Below, in pieces: positions 1-12,544 of a stretch of 64,000 nt of DNA. The translations under genes and the position numbers were made by a program. Location: positions 33,560,094 through 33,624,093 of the forward strand of contig CM075184.1 of NCBI GenBank assembly GCA_037577475.1, written 5' to 3'. The stretch comes from Chaunax sp. Z400. Taxonomy: Eukaryota > Chordata > Actinopteri > Lophiiformes > Chaunacidae. The notes beneath the pieces were generated by a model. That model saw only the letters and a list, made by a program, of their open reading frames with translations, was not told where the DNA came from and ran no database searches. The number at the start of each line of letters is the position of its first letter. The first letter of the stretch is position 1.

Positions 1-2814
1 TGTTTGTGATTTGATGATAAGATGCCATCTATTCAATCTGACAGTTTCTTTTACTTCCTGTCTGAATGTAGCTCAAACATGAGCTGCCACTACACGGATC
101 ATTTCCTGTCATCACATATTCCTTAACCACCTCTGTGCCTGTAAGAGGCCTCCTTCAAAAATCAGCCTCCTTTAGGGGTGTTTTCATCCAGGGCTTATTC
201 ACAGTTGAAAAGTTAATTTACTTATTTGTTACTTGTTATGAATCCAGCCGGTGGGAGCGCACTGTGTTTCAAAGACTAAATAAATAAAGTCACACTTCAT
301 CAAAATGTCCAAAGAGATTAGTTCACAATATAAATCTCCTCCTTAATGTGAGCTGAGTGATTTTTCCTGATTTAGTCGTTAACTTTGAAAGTGGTGCAGC
401 CAAGAGTTGTTTTATATCACGAAAAGAGCAGGAAGCAAAGTCTAAAGTTCATTTGACCGAATACGTCCACATGCTAGTAGCTAGTCAACAGGCTAGTAGC
501 TCTGTGAGGCTGTACCGCTGGTGTAGCAGGTCTTAGCTAAATGCTAACATCACCATATTAACAATGAGATTGATGGAACTGGGAGAAGTTTGTGGGGACG
601 AGTGAGTACATCATTATCTGTATCTGTATCTGTTCAACCAACTGTATTATCTGTATCTGTATCTGTACTTGGAAGGGGCGGAGCCTAAACATGGAAGTAT
701 GGAAGTAGGAGGTGCTTGATCAGAAGTTCTGTTATTTATTAGAACATTTTGTACAGAGCAGCCGCATAATTCAAGTAAGGATCAATGTTTTTGATAACAA
801 AAGTGAGAGAACTATTTACACGTTAAATTCTTCATAAACTTTAATTAATAAATCAGTGAATACAAAACAGAATAAAAAGTTTTCTTTGTAAACATTTTAT
901 TTTATTTCATTTAATTTGTGATTGCAGGGCTTTTTTACTTTGCTTTTTTGAAAAATTATGTGTATTTTTTTCATTTCTACACGAGTAAAACAAAATGTTA
1001 ATTATGTGATGTATTTATGTGTAAGGGAGAGAGAGAGAGAGAGAGAGAGAGGTAAAAAGTAAAAAGAGTGTTTGAGGAGGGGCGTTACATCTTTACTCTG
1101 ATTAAATGTAAATGAACTGACACTGTGTTGTTGGGTGATTCATGCAAACAGACACAGCTGATGTTGGTGAGCAAACACTGAAATATGTGTTCAGTCTTGT
1201 GTCTCTATTCTTGTCAAAAACACTCGGCTGAGGGAAGATATGCAACGCAGCAGTACGAGAAAAGTTCTTCAAAACTCTGCTGAAGACATTTTACAAACCG
1301 AGGCAGAAGCGAGCCAACATATAAGACCATGAACCAACGTAGAAGCAGAGCAGAGAGGAGAGTCGTAGCTGCCTGAATGGCTGCCTGTGATGATGTGCAG
1401 ACAGATATTTAGGAAAAAGAAGAAGAAAAAAAAATGATGTTGACCAGCTGGAATTTCCGTCATCATGAGGACGAATATTGACTGATTTTCTCAGTTGATA
1501 CTTGTGCCGATTAAAAGTACTTTATCCATACTGGATACTCATTCTAGACGAGTACCTGACTAGAAGTTATCCTTCAGGGTTTTCTGCCAGAACATCCACT
1601 GACAAAGTAACACACTATCCAATACATGCTGCCATAGCAGCGACTCAAAATCCAAAATAATGTCACTCTGCAGAGCACATATCTCTGCCAATAACGGATT
1701 AACAATCCCACACATGCCTGTTTAGCTTGCCTGACCCACGTCCGAACCTTCACACAGTTTAATGGAAATCAGTTCAGTGCTTTTTAAAATACTGCTCCTC
1801 TAGCAATGTAAAACAAAAAAAAAGTGGAAAAAGAATCCTGGATCCTTCACTTTATCTGGATCTGCACCCAAAATTGAATGAGTTCTTTGAGTGAATGAGT
1901 TGAGTTGTCTCATCTCTCCATCTCTCCAGGCCTTTTATTAGTTTTCATGATATGGGAAAATGTAAAAAAAAAAAAAAAAAGCATCTTTAGCTGAATCCAC
2001 CTCAGAATTCATCTCTTCCACCCTGACACATAATCTCATCAGAATCCATTGACAGCTCTTGTTGACAAACAAGCTTTGTTTTCTTCTTCTGGTTTTTCTT
2101 TGTGATATAGGTATTTTTCTTCATTAACATTAACTGAACATGACGACCTGCACCAGAAGCACAATGTGACTTCCATAAATAACGTGGTATTTTCTTGTGA
2201 CTGCAACTACATGACAGCTGAGTGTGAAAAATTAGAGCTAATTGGTCTCCATGCCAACATCCCAAGAGTCTTGGGCCACGATAATTGACTTCATAAAGTT
2301 GTCAGATTGAGACACACACACTGTACACACCAGGTTACACACTTACTTTGCATCAGGAGGATTATTATGTAAGCATCAAATGATTTCCATATGTGGAGTC
2401 TTGTATAATAGTGTATGAGTGAGACTTTTCACACATGGAGAGGGCTGAATGAGTGTCAGCTGGGAAATAGCGAGCGCATAAATGAAGTAAATTCTAGATA
2501 TTCAACATGAGGTTTTAATTAGTGATTTTCCAGCTGCATCTCCTCCCTTCAGATCTACGACGATGAGAAGCAGACAGATGAGCGGAACAACATATGAATC
2601 GACCTACGGATTCATCCAAATACGACGAAAAGTGATTGACAGGCAGGGAGAAAGACTGTAACACACACACCACGCATACATTCACAGCTGCAGACAGATA
2701 GGTACACACTTTTAAGTCCACATCTTGTTTCCATGGCGACCAAATGTACAGGAATCCTCGTTCAGACCAAATTCTTTTCCGGTCCAAACCAGGCAGCTCT
2801 TCTGAAATGAACTG
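1..2814. other. intergenic, no gene seen
   Basis: Mostly AT-rich unique-looking sequence. It holds CTGTAT microsatellite runs (about 614-668), a GA run (1026-1051), an A run (1965-1980) and an inverted copy of a dispersed repeat (about 1735-1905). No open frame here has domain content. Confidence 0.6.
1735..1905 (-). repeat. dispersed repeat family A, fragment
   Basis: Carries the reverse-strand signature of a family seen at least eight more times here: GGATCC-TTCACTTT-ATCTGGATCTGCACC and CAATAACGG-type words. In forward orientation the family reads roughly: cacaaaaactactggatgg, gaaac-tggtggaagg, aacccatta, agtggatccggat. Too decayed to classify. Confidence 0.4.
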
Positions 2815-2865
2815 GTGTGTCTATGTCAGCAGTGTTTTCAGGTGAAAGAGGAACCAGAGTCCCAT

Positions 2866-2894
2866 GATGATGATGATGATGATGATGATGACGA
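2866..2894 (+). repeat. GAT microsatellite
   Basis: A near-perfect trinucleotide run (GATGATGAT...GACGATG) that gives a ten-Asp run in the frame beginning with VKEEPESH. Confidence 0.85.
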
Positions 2895-2944
2895 TGGAGC
2901 TTTTTTTGAAAGTTCATATGAATATTCATGGAGGAGAAGGACTA

Positions 2945-3170
2945 AGCAGCTACTGCTCTCTCACATCACCTCTGTCCTAAAAACCTCCTCTGGCTCCTCA
3001 TTCAACAAACAATCCAGTTCAAAATTCTCCTCCTCACCCACAAAGCCCTCCTCACCCTATCCCCCTCCTCCCTCATCGACCTCCTGCATACTCCTACCCG
3101 TAACCTCAGGCCCACTGATGCAAACCTTCTCTCCCCTCTCACTAAGTCCAAGTATTAGACTGGAGGAAGA
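2945..3170 (+). mobile_element. decayed LINE reverse-transcriptase tail
   Basis: Across frames the sequence recalls the LINE ending with HIT-VLK, a degenerate LHWLP, F-KILLLTHKAL and RNLRPTDANLLSPL. Frameshifts have broken it. It directly abuts the 12-bp array and may have seeded it, since it is already rich in CCTCCTC. Confidence 0.45.
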
Positions 3171-3177
3171 GGACCTT

Positions 3178-6083
3178 GGACCTCCTCTCAGACCTCCTCT
3201 CAGGCCTCCTCTCAGGCCTCCTCTCAGACCTCCTCTCAGGCCTCCTCTCAGGCCTCCTCTCAGACCTCCTCTCAGACCTCCTCTCAGACCTCCTCTCAGG
3301 CCTCCTCTCAGGACTCCTCTCAGGCCTCCTCTCAGGCCTCCTCTCAGACCTCTCAGACCTCCTCTCAGGCCTCCTCTCTGGCCTCCTCTCAGACCTCTCA
3401 GGCCTCCTCTCAGACCTCCTCTCAGGCCTCCTCTCAGGCCTCCTCTCAGACCTCCTCTCAGACCTCTCAGGCCTCCTCTCAGACCTCCTCTCAGGCCTCC
3501 TCTCAGGCCTCCTCTCAGACCTCCTCTCAGACCTCCTCTCAGGCCTCCTCTCAGGCCTCCTCTCAGACCTCCTCTCAGGACTTCTCTCAGGCCTCCTCTC
3601 AGGCCTCCTCTCAGACCTCTCAGGCCTCCTCTCAGACCTCCTCTCAGGCCTCCTCTCAGGCCTCCTCTCAGACCTCCTCTCAGACCTCCTCTCAGGCCTC
3701 CTCTCAGACCTCCTCTCAGGCCTCCTCTCAGACCTCCTCTCAGACCTCCTCTCAGGCCTCCTCTCAGGCCTCCTCTCAGACCTCTCAGGCCTCCTCTCAG
3801 ACCTCCTCTCAGACCTCCTCTCAGGCCTCCTCTCAGGACTCCTCTCAGGCCTCCTCTCAGGCCTCCTCTCAGACCTCTCAGACCTCCTCTCAGGCCTCCT
3901 CTCTGGCCTCCTCTCAGACCTCTCAGGCCTCCTCTCAGACCTCCTCTCAGGCCTCCTCTCAGGCCTCCTCTCAGACCTCCTCTCAGACCTCCTCTCAGAC
4001 CTCTCAGGCCTCCTCTCAGACCTCCTCTCAGGCCTCCTCTCAGGCCTCCTCTCAGACCTCCTTTCAGACCTCTCAGGCCTCCTCTCAGACCTCCTCTCAG
4101 GCCTCCTCTCAGACCTCCTCTCAGGACTTCTCTCAGGCCTCCTCTCAGACCTCCTCTCAGGACTTCTCTCAGGCCTCCTCTCAGGCCTCCTCTCAGACCT
4201 CTCAGGCCTCCTCTCAGGCCTCCTCTCAGGCGTCCTCTCAGGCCTCCTCTCAGGCCTCCTCTCAGACCTCCTCTCAGGCCTCCTCTCAGACCTCCTCTCA
4301 GGCCTCCTCTCAGACCTCCTATCAGACCTCCTCTCAGACCTCTCAGACCTCCTCTCAGACCTCTCAGGCCTCCTCTCAGGCCTCCTATCAGACCTCCTCT
4401 CAGACCTCTCAGACCTCCTCTCAGACCTCTCAGGCCTCCTCTCAGGCCTCCTCTCAGGCCTCCTCTCAGGCCTCCTCTCAGACCTCTCAGGCCTCCTCTC
4501 AGACCTCCTCTCAGGCCTCCTCTCAGACCTCCTCTCAGGACTTCTCTCAGGCCTCCTCTCAGGCCTCCTCTCAGGCCTCCTCTCAGGCCTCCTCTCAGAC
4601 CTCCTCTCAGGCCTCCTCTCAGACCTCCTCTCAGACCTCCTCTCAGGCCTCCTCTCAGACCTCCTCTCAGGCCTCCTCTCAGGCCTCCTCTCAGACCTCC
4701 TCTCAGACCTCTCAGACCTCCTCTCAGACCTCCTCTCAGGCCTCCTCTCAGGCCTCCTCTCAGGCCTCCTCTCAGGCCTCCTCTCAGACCTCCTCTCAGG
4801 CCTCCTCTCAGGCCTCCTCTCAGACCTCCTCTCAGGCCTCCTCTCAGGCCTCCTCTCAGGCCTCCTCTCAGACCTCCTCTCAGGCCTCCTCTCAGGCCTC
4901 CTCTCAGACCTCCTCTCAGGACTTCTCTCAGGCCTCCTCTCAGGCCTCCTCTCAGACCTCCTCTCAGGCCTCCTCTCAGACCTCCTCTCAGGCCTCCTCT
5001 CAGGCCTCCTCTCAGACCTCCTCTCAGGCCTCCTCTCAGACCTCCTCTCAGGCCTCCTCTCAGACCTCCTCTCAGACCTCCTCTCAGGCCTCCTCTCAGG
5101 CCTCCTCTCAGGCCTCCTCTCAGACCTCTCAGGCCTCCTCTCAGACCTCCTCTCAGACCTCCTCTCAGGCCTCCTCTCAGGACTCCTCTCAGGCCTCCTC
5201 TCAGGCCTCCTCTCAGACCTCTCAGACCTCCTCTCAGGCCTCCTCTCTGGCCTCCTCTCAGACCTCTCAGGCCTCCTCTCAGACCTCCTCTCAGGCCTCC
5301 TCTCAGGCCTCCTCTCAGACCTCCTCTCAGACCTCCTCTCAGACCTCTCAGGCCTCCTCTCAGACCTCCTCTCAGGCCTCCTCTCAGGCCTCCTCTCAGA
5401 CCTCCTTTCAGACCTCTCAGGCCTCCTCTCAGACCTCCTCTCAGGCCTCCTCTCAGACCTCCTCTCAGGACTTCTCTCAGGCCTCCTCTCAGACCTCCTC
5501 TCAGGACTTCTCTCAGGCCTCCTCTCAGGCCTCCTCTCAGACCTCTCAGGCCTCCTCTCAGGCCTCCTCTCAGGCCTCCTCTCAGACCTCCTCTCAGGCC
5601 TCCTCTCAGACCTCCTCTCAGGCCTCCTCTCAGACCTCCTCTCAGACCTCTCAGGCCTCCTCTCAGGCCTCCTCTCAGACCTCCTATCAGACCTCCTCTC
5701 AGACCTCTCAGACCTCCTCTCAGACCTCTCAGGCCTCCTCTCAGGCCTCCTCTCAGGCCTCCTCTCAGGCCTCCTCTCAGGCCTCCTCTCAGACCTCTCA
5801 GGCCTCCTCTCAGACCTCCTCTCAGGCCTCCTCTCAGACCTCCTCTCAGGACTTCTCTCAGGCCTCCTCTCAGGCCTCCTCTCAGGCCTCCTCTCAGGCC
5901 TCCTCTCAGACCTCCTCTCAGGCCTCCTCTCAGACCTCCTCTCAGACCTCCTCTCAGGCCTCCTCTCAGACCTCCTCTCAGGCCTCCTCTCAGACCTCCT
6001 ATCAGACCTCCTCTCAGACCTCTCAGACCTCCTCTCAGACCTCCTCTCAGGCCTCCTCTCAGGCCTCCTCTCAGGCCTCCTCT
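3178..6083. repeat. 2.9 kb minisatellite of a 12-bp unit
   Basis: The unit is CCTCCTCTCAGG or CCTCCTCTCAGA, mixed with a 9-base version (CCTCTCAGG/A). Units are multiples of three and contain no stop, so several frames stay open for about 1000 codons (PPLRPPLR and LLSGLLSD on plus, GGLRGGLR on minus). Rare variants (GGACTCCT, CTCTCTGG, CCTTTCAG, CCTATCAG) recur at fixed spacings and reveal block duplications. Not regarded as coding. Confidence 0.95.
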
Positions 6084-7756
6084 ATCACCCCCCTCTTTCA
6101 AAGCTAACTCATAAAATGATGAACAAATTACGAAGATGTTTTGAGGAGGGATGGATCTGGCTTTTGATGCCAATCCAGGATTAGTTTTTTGTTTTTATTA
6201 ATACTGCAAGAGCATATTTTGAGTAAATATCTAGAATGGAGCTGAGTCGAGCTCTAATTTTTTACTGTTTCTTACTTTCTGTGCTGCTTTAGAATTACAG
6301 TCTATTACTGGAAATAAAGAGACTTCATTACTGTGTTCTTATAAAATTACAACACATTTACTGTCAGTAAATCACTGTATATTCACAGTATGTTAAGTGT
6401 ATTTGAATCTACAGTATATATTCTGTATTTACTGAATGAATGAATTAAAGAATGTTCCTGTAATACTAATACTGAAATGGTCCTCATTCAGCACCTTTCT
6501 TATCTGACTGCGTTTGAGTCCAAGGACACAGGTGCCTACAGGAAAAACTCAATTTGTGCTGATGTGGATCGACCAAAACCTCTATCATAGCAGAATAACA
6601 GCAGAATGATGATGATTCAAATGTGCTAACAAATGAAGAAACAAATTATGATGCACACATCTAGGACCCCTTAAAGCATGTGTGAAATTTCAATGAATTC
6701 CGTCCGTTGGTTTCTGAGAATACTCCTTATGAAACCTGTTACCTGCAGACATGGACAGACTAGAGGGACTATATGACCCCTTTGGTCCAGGTTTAATAGA
6801 AATGGTGACATATATTACTAGAAGATGCTTTCTCAATACACATGGAGATCAAAAGGCTGAGCAGGTTGTAGAGTGTCTGTTTCATTTTCAAATTTTAATT
6901 CCCACACTTTTCTTTCACCTTCCCATGATGCTTTGCAGTTTACAGTTAAGATTAAATTATGGCATTCATTCTGTAATCACTTATTATTTCTCCCAGACTG
7001 CATTGCAGCTTACATCATTGTGACATATATATGTACATACATATGTACATATATACATATATATGTACATATGTACACACATTGTATAGTGTTTGTCTGT
7101 AAAATATTACAAAACTGTTGCCTTTTGTCGTGTTGTCTTCTGGCTGCAGAACTTGAGTAAATGTGCTTATTTACTCTCCACCACTGATTATTCGGGACTG
7201 TGTGTATTTTTCTGATATCTGTCTGCAGGGATGGATTTCACTGCTGTTTTTCACCATGTCTACACAGAGTTAAATAAATGCGCAGGTCACAACACACCCG
7301 GAACAGTATAAATAGAGCATTAAGAGCAGAGGCTCAGGTTGTCAGGTTTCAGGTGGATGTAAATGTCATTTCAGTCCCAGAACTAGCAGGTAATGCAGAG
7401 CTAAGCAGCCTGTAAGCCTCTTTGGTTCACCTTGGCTGCTGCAGCTCTCAGCCTCGTAATGGGTCTTACTAATAAGGTTGTGATTTCTCTGACGGCATCC
7501 ATTACTGCCCTGAAAAATAGCCTTACATTGGAAATTCCATTAAATCTGGGCCATCTGGCTTGATGTATGGTGAAAGATGAAGCTGTGACACTGTTACATG
7601 AGGCCAGTCTCATAAAAATAGATCACGGTTGCAGATATTTATTATTATTAATTTATTTATTATTATTATTTATTATTTACTATCCTTTTGTTGTTTTGGG
7701 TTAATGATGTGCAGAAAGATTTTACCCAACAGCCATTTGTATGTGTGTGTGAACAA
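6084..7756. other. intergenic, no gene seen
   Basis: Unique-looking AT-rich DNA with a palindromic ACATATGTACATATAT microsatellite (7020-7081) and a TTATTA-type low-complexity run (7633-7682). No supported gene. Confidence 0.6.
7020..7081. repeat. palindromic TATG/TACA microsatellite
   Basis: An alternating purine-pyrimidine run of ACATAC, ATATGTAC and ATATATAC words that is largely self-complementary and could extrude as a cruciform. Confidence 0.8.
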
Positions 7757-7855
7757 TCTCCATCCATCCTTCTACCATCCTGTACCTGTCAGGGTCAAGG
7801 TTGCTGCAGCCTCTCCCAGCTGACATTGGGTGGGATGTTACAGTTCGTCAAGCCC
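7757..7855 (-). mobile_element. LINE-tail-like fragment
   Basis: It opens with CATCCATCC and continues CTTCTACC, TGTCAGGGTCAAGG, TGCAGCCTCTCCCAGCTGACATTGGG. This is a common fish interspersed tail resembling the end of RTE-type LINEs read backwards. The family call is from memory. Confidence 0.45.
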
Positions 7856-7989
7856 GGACATCCTATAATTTATAGTATTGAACCAAGAGCTGAAAAATCT
7901 GACAATTTTCATAGCACATGACATAGCTTTGACAGATTGTCATGGTTTCAGATGTTGGTGTAGGAGATCCATTTATTTTAAAATGGATT

Positions 7990-8225
7990 TTGTGGTTCCT
8001 TCCGAGACGTCATGTTTTTGTCTGTCTGTCAGCATGATTACAGCATAACTTCTAGAAATAATATTCCTAAAATTTGGTAGAAGATTTGGGAATGAAGCAT
8101 GGAAGAAGCCATTCAGTTTGGACTGGATCCGGATAAAGGAGGAGGATTGAGGAATTTCTGTCCATTACATGTAACCTACCTGGCAGATTTTCACAAAACG
8201 TAGTGGAAGGGCTGGATCTATAATT
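7990..8225 (+). repeat. dispersed repeat family A, fragment
   Basis: Shares GTCAGCATGATTAC, AATTTGGTAGAAG, CTGGATCCGGATAAAGG and TTTTCACAAAACGTAGTGGAAGGG with the copies at 34865-35375 and 54985-55270. Confidence 0.5.
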
Positions 8226-8227
8226 TT

Positions 8228-8807
8228 AAGTCAAGTCATTCAATTATTTTATATAGCGCCAAATCATGCAGTCTAAGCCTATAGCAGCATAGCTAAAGAC
8301 TAGCCTAAGCCATACTTAATTCTAAGCTTTATCAAAAAGGAAAGTTGTAAGCCTACTCTTAAATGTAGAGAGGGAGTCTGCCTCCTGGACCCAGACTGGA
8401 AGATGGTTCCACAGGAGAGGAGCCTGATAACTGAAGGCTCTGGCTCCCGTTCTACTTTTGGAGACTCTAGGGATCACAAGGAACCCTGCATCCAGGGAGC
8501 GTAATGTTCTAGATGGGTAGTAGGGTACTACGAGCTCCTGAAGGTATGTTGGTGCCTGACCATTAAGGGCTTTGTACGTGAGGAGAAGGATTTTAAATTA
8601 TATTCTGGATTTTACAGGGAGCCAATGCAGAGAGGCCAATACAGGAGAGATATGATCTCTGATACTAGTTCTGGTCAGGACACATGCAGCAGCATTCTGG
8701 ATCAGCTGGAGAGTCTTTAGAGACTTGTTGGGACAGCCTGATAATAGGGAATTACAATAATCCAGCCTGGAAGTCATTTTTCTGAATCTTTTTGAGACAA
8801 AATGCAC
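8228..8807 (-). mobile_element. 5'-truncated LINE, reverse-transcriptase C-terminus and 3' UTR
   Basis: Read on the minus strand this gives SRLDYCNSLLSG, LQLIQNAAACVLTRT, ISPVLASLHWLPVKSRI, then with one frame break ILLTYKALNGQAPTYLQEL, SRTLRSLDAGFLVIPR and WNHLPVWVQEADSLSTFKSR. This is the standard C-terminal region of an L2-like vertebrate LINE. It ends in an AT-rich tail with TGAATGACTTGACTT. The reading frame is broken, so it is a dead copy. The copy at 24130-24620 is the same family in the other orientation. Confidence 0.8.
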
Positions 8808-10072
8808 CTGATTTTTGAGATATTACACAAGTGAAAGACATATCCTTAGCTACATATACTGTTATATACATTTTATTTATGTAATAAACTGTTAGCACAA
8901 AAATGTGTGCTTGTCCATGTGTCCTGAGCCTGAACACCATGGTACCTGTGAGTTAGATGTGATGAGCCTGTCTGGGTCCAACGTAGCCTTGCAGCTGAAT
9001 AGCTCATTAGCATTGTCTCTCTCACACACCTTCACCACATGCCTGAAGAGCAGATTGATGTTCCAGAGAATTGGTTTTAAAAGAAGAAGGCTTAATGATT
9101 TGATAGCTTCTATGCTACGAAGTGCAGCTTCGTTATGTTTGAGAGGGACAAGTATAACTATTCTGGCCATTACTTTATTCACATTAATATGTGAATGGAG
9201 TCAGAGATGAAAGGTGTTTTGGTGCCAAGGCTGGGTTAGTTGAGCAGCTGTTGATCTGCTTTGCCCTCCAAGTGATTATACTTTCAGATGTGCTGAGAAT
9301 ATGAACCGTCTGCTCACCAAAGAGGCCAAGACAGCTGCTCAAAGACAAAATAGATTGATCTGCACTTTTAGGAGTTTATTTAGTGATGAAGTGTTGTTAT
9401 TTCTTTGTCATTTTCTTTATATCTGCCTCATCTAGTTACGCCTCAGTGAGTGATAGCCTTCACATCCCAGAATGTCTTATGAGAATGTTTTTCACCTTCA
9501 AACTATGTTGAAGCGTGAACGAAAGACAAGCAAGAATTGTTCTTTATCTTCTTTTTACAAGTAAGTTCCATTTGCATAGGAAAAAATGACAAGAAACACC
9601 ATGCAATAAAAGGACAATACAAAAAATTTGATTTTAATAATAATAGTCTTCATAACAATAAGCCAAGCAAACCAAACATTAGAATACAAAGGACAGTTCA
9701 GTTACAATGCAATGCAGGATATGAATAAAAAAAGTCCCAAAGTTACATGAAAGACAGAGAAAAGTTTTGAGCACTGACTTAAAAGAAATGAGAGTTTTTT
9801 TGAGTTTCTTTCTGACATGTGGAGCACAAAACTGAATGCAGCTTCTCAAGGTTTCATTTAGACTCTGGCGACAGTCGTCGGACCTGTCAAAGACAATCTG
9901 AGTGATCAGACTTTTATTTTTCATTTGAACATTCAGTGTTTTATAAACCAAGGGTTTGCAGTCTTGGGAAGGACATTCACAGCAGCATTTAGATAAATGT
10001 ATGGACGAGGTTTTCTAAAGTCCTCTAACACTTATTGATATTATTAACATGATGGCTGAGTTTTGTAATGTA
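8808..10072. other. intergenic, no gene seen
   Basis: No domain-bearing frame, RNA gene or array recognised. The overlapping short frames at 8900-9210 on both strands have no family resemblance. Confidence 0.5.
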
Positions 10073-10520
10073 TTAAAGGAACAGTTCATCCAAAAATGAA
10101 AAGTTTCTTAGTCCACAAAACATTTCTGGAGCCTCACAGCACATTATATTGCAGCATTCCTCTGAACAACTGAAGGAGATGGACACTTGTTTAAAAACCC
10201 CAAAAATGAATGTATAAAATGTGAAAAGATAAAATGACTCCATACAACATAAAGACAAGAGATCCTAAATTTACGACATTATTTCAACCCTTTTTCAAGC
10301 TTAAATCTTTCCTGTAAGATAAAAGCGTGAGGGTCCATCCTGTCTGTATGCAGACATTGTGTAGCCTTGTTGATTTTGTCGAGCAGCACATGTGTGCATG
10401 TTTTAGCTCTTCTTCAGTTGTTTAAGAGAATGTTGTAACGCTGTTTTGCTGTGAAGAAATTTTTGTGTAGTATGAAACTTCACTTGAGTAAATAATGACT
10501 GAATTTGTATTTTAGTTCTT
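10073..10520. mobile_element. fold-back MITE family B, copy 1
   Basis: Begins TTAAAGGAACAGTTCATCC, then TTCTTAGTCCACAAAACATTTCTGGAG, and later carries the reverse complements (AGAATGTTGTAACGCTGTTTTGCTGTGAAG, TAAATAATGACTGAAT). The inverted arms flank a unique centre. The right terminus is eroded. The TTAA start suggests a TTAA-target element (Kolobok or piggyBac-like), which is inference. Confidence 0.65.
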
Positions 10521-11788
10521 TTATTGTGGTATTAAAATAAGTCTGAGTTTACCACTATTTTAAATTGTTTCTTCTTTAACCTCCAAAACTCTTGTGTTGA
10601 ACCAGTTTCAGCTGGTGATGTATGATATGATATATATATGGTTATATAAATCTGTGTGACGTCTGCATAATTATGTAGATATTTTATTGTTTTATATTAT
10701 CTGCTAAAGTGGGACCATGTTGATCCAGGAAGTCAACATACAAAGAATAAGCAAACTGCAAACCATCAAAAAAACAAATGCAAAAAACAACACCACAAGT
10801 TCACATAAAACATTGAGCATCAAGTGACAACATAACAAATCCTGGATGAATCGACCGACCCAAACATCAGCGGTTAAAGAACAACACCGGGATCAACTAG
10901 ACATCCACCAAATACAAGGTCTGAAAAGTCAGAAAGATATTATGACTTTAACACACATCTTTTATTAGGCTTGAAATACCAATGACAGAAAAGATGTTAA
11001 AAAAGAAAGAGTGAAAGGACCCTGAGATTCGTGCAAAGACTGAGAAAATGCAATGTGAAAAACTTCCCATGAACATTCAAACAAAACCACTCAAACTGTG
11101 GCAGCTGCAACCAGAACGTACCAAGGACAAATTAATACATGGAGAAGAAATGTTTCTTGGCTTTTTCAACAACACAGCTGAGAAGAAGAAGAACATCACA
11201 GGCAGGAAGAGGAACAAAGATATTCCAGTGGAAAGCAACAAATGATAGATTACAAGCATGTAGTGTTAATTTCATTAATAAATACTGTGATGAAACAGAA
11301 CTAAGACAAATTAAGAAATAGCCGACAACATTAACACTACAGTACAAGCTCACACAGGACACTAGTAGTTTCAAAAAGGGCGCAAACCTGTTGTGATCAA
11401 TTGTCGTCATTCATTTGTCCCTAACGTGGTCAAAAGAAGCTTCATGTTTTTAACCACCACTGCTTGCTGAATTGGACTTACAACACAATACCAATGGTTT
11501 TTATACTCCATGGTTTGCTGAGAGGACAGCTCTGTTATTTCCTGATTTATCATTCTGTGTGAACTGCTGATCTGTTGAATGCTTTTCCAATCAGTCTAAA
11601 TGACTTTGCAGACACCCCGTTGAACACTGAGCAGGTGTGATGAGGACACCATTAACACATCTCCTTTATTACCTGTTTGATGGTAATAACCAATGTCTCC
11701 TTTTGCTCCTCCATTTTCATTTTCAGTGCTTACCAGCTGTCAACCTCTGACATCACCACACCACAATGATTATGAATAATTTATCTAC
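10521..11788. other. intergenic, no gene seen
   Basis: AT-rich DNA with a short TATGATATGATATATATATGG run near 10620. Frames on both strands at 11048-11410 lack recognisable domains. Confidence 0.5.
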
Positions 11789-12462
11789 AGTTGGAGGCAA
11801 AATCATTCAACCCCCGTTGTATAATAGGTTCATTGGCAACATACAGTATATTATTAATCAGCACTTTGCAAAAAACAAATCAAACAGAGTAGTTTAAAGA
11901 TATTACAAGTGTTTTTCCCAAATATAACGCAAAAGTCTCCTTTTCCTGACTCCTCAGTCTCTAAATGATCCTTAATGACCAGCGTCTCTAGTTCTTTGTA
12001 GACCCTTTAGCTGCTCTGACCTGCTACAAACCTGATGCAGATCCAGACACCAGCTTCTGGCAGCGTTCCTGAGGAATCTTAGCCCATTCCTCATGGACAA
12101 AGGCCTCCAGTTCTGGAATATTCCTGGTTTACCTGCTGCAACCACCTTCTTCAAATCCCACAAGAGGTTTTCTATGGATTCCAGTCAGGCGACTGTGATG
12201 GCCTCTAGAATTATCCAGGACTTTCTCTGAAACCAGGCCTTGGTGGACTCTGAGGTCTGCTTGGGATCTTTGCCCTTTTGGAACGTCCAATGACGACCAA
12301 GCTTCATCTTCCTCACAGATGGAGACGTTTTCTTCTAGGATATCCTGATCCTTGATGGAATCCATCTGACCCTCTTCATGCTGCAGGTTTCCAGTGGTCC
12401 AGGAAGCAAAACAGCCCTAGAGCATCACCGAGCCACTGCCATGCTTCACTGTAGGTAGGTTT
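11789..12462 (-). pseudogene. decayed Tc1/mariner-type transposase
   Basis: Starts with the terminal-repeat-like CAGTTGGAGGCAAAATCATTCAACCCCC. On the minus strand it encodes, across frame breaks, ESIENLLWDLKKVVAAGKPG, the counterpart of the conserved SPDLNPIENLWWDLKK block of Tc1-like DDE transposases, followed by the usual C-terminal LHQ region. The N-terminal DNA-binding half and the second inverted repeat are missing. Dead copy. Confidence 0.75.
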
Positions 12463-12544
12463 GCCTCCATTTCATTTGGTTTTATCAATAAGGCATCAAT
12501 TAACAAAGAGTGGGGAAAAAGAAGAGGAGATAAATAGCAGTTGC

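Noticed and set aside
2815..6184. Open frames of about 1000-1100 codons on both strands (PPLR, LLSG, GGLR repeats)
   Set aside because: They are translations of the 12-bp array, open in several frames at once, with no domain, promoter or splice context. Unit length divisible by three explains them.
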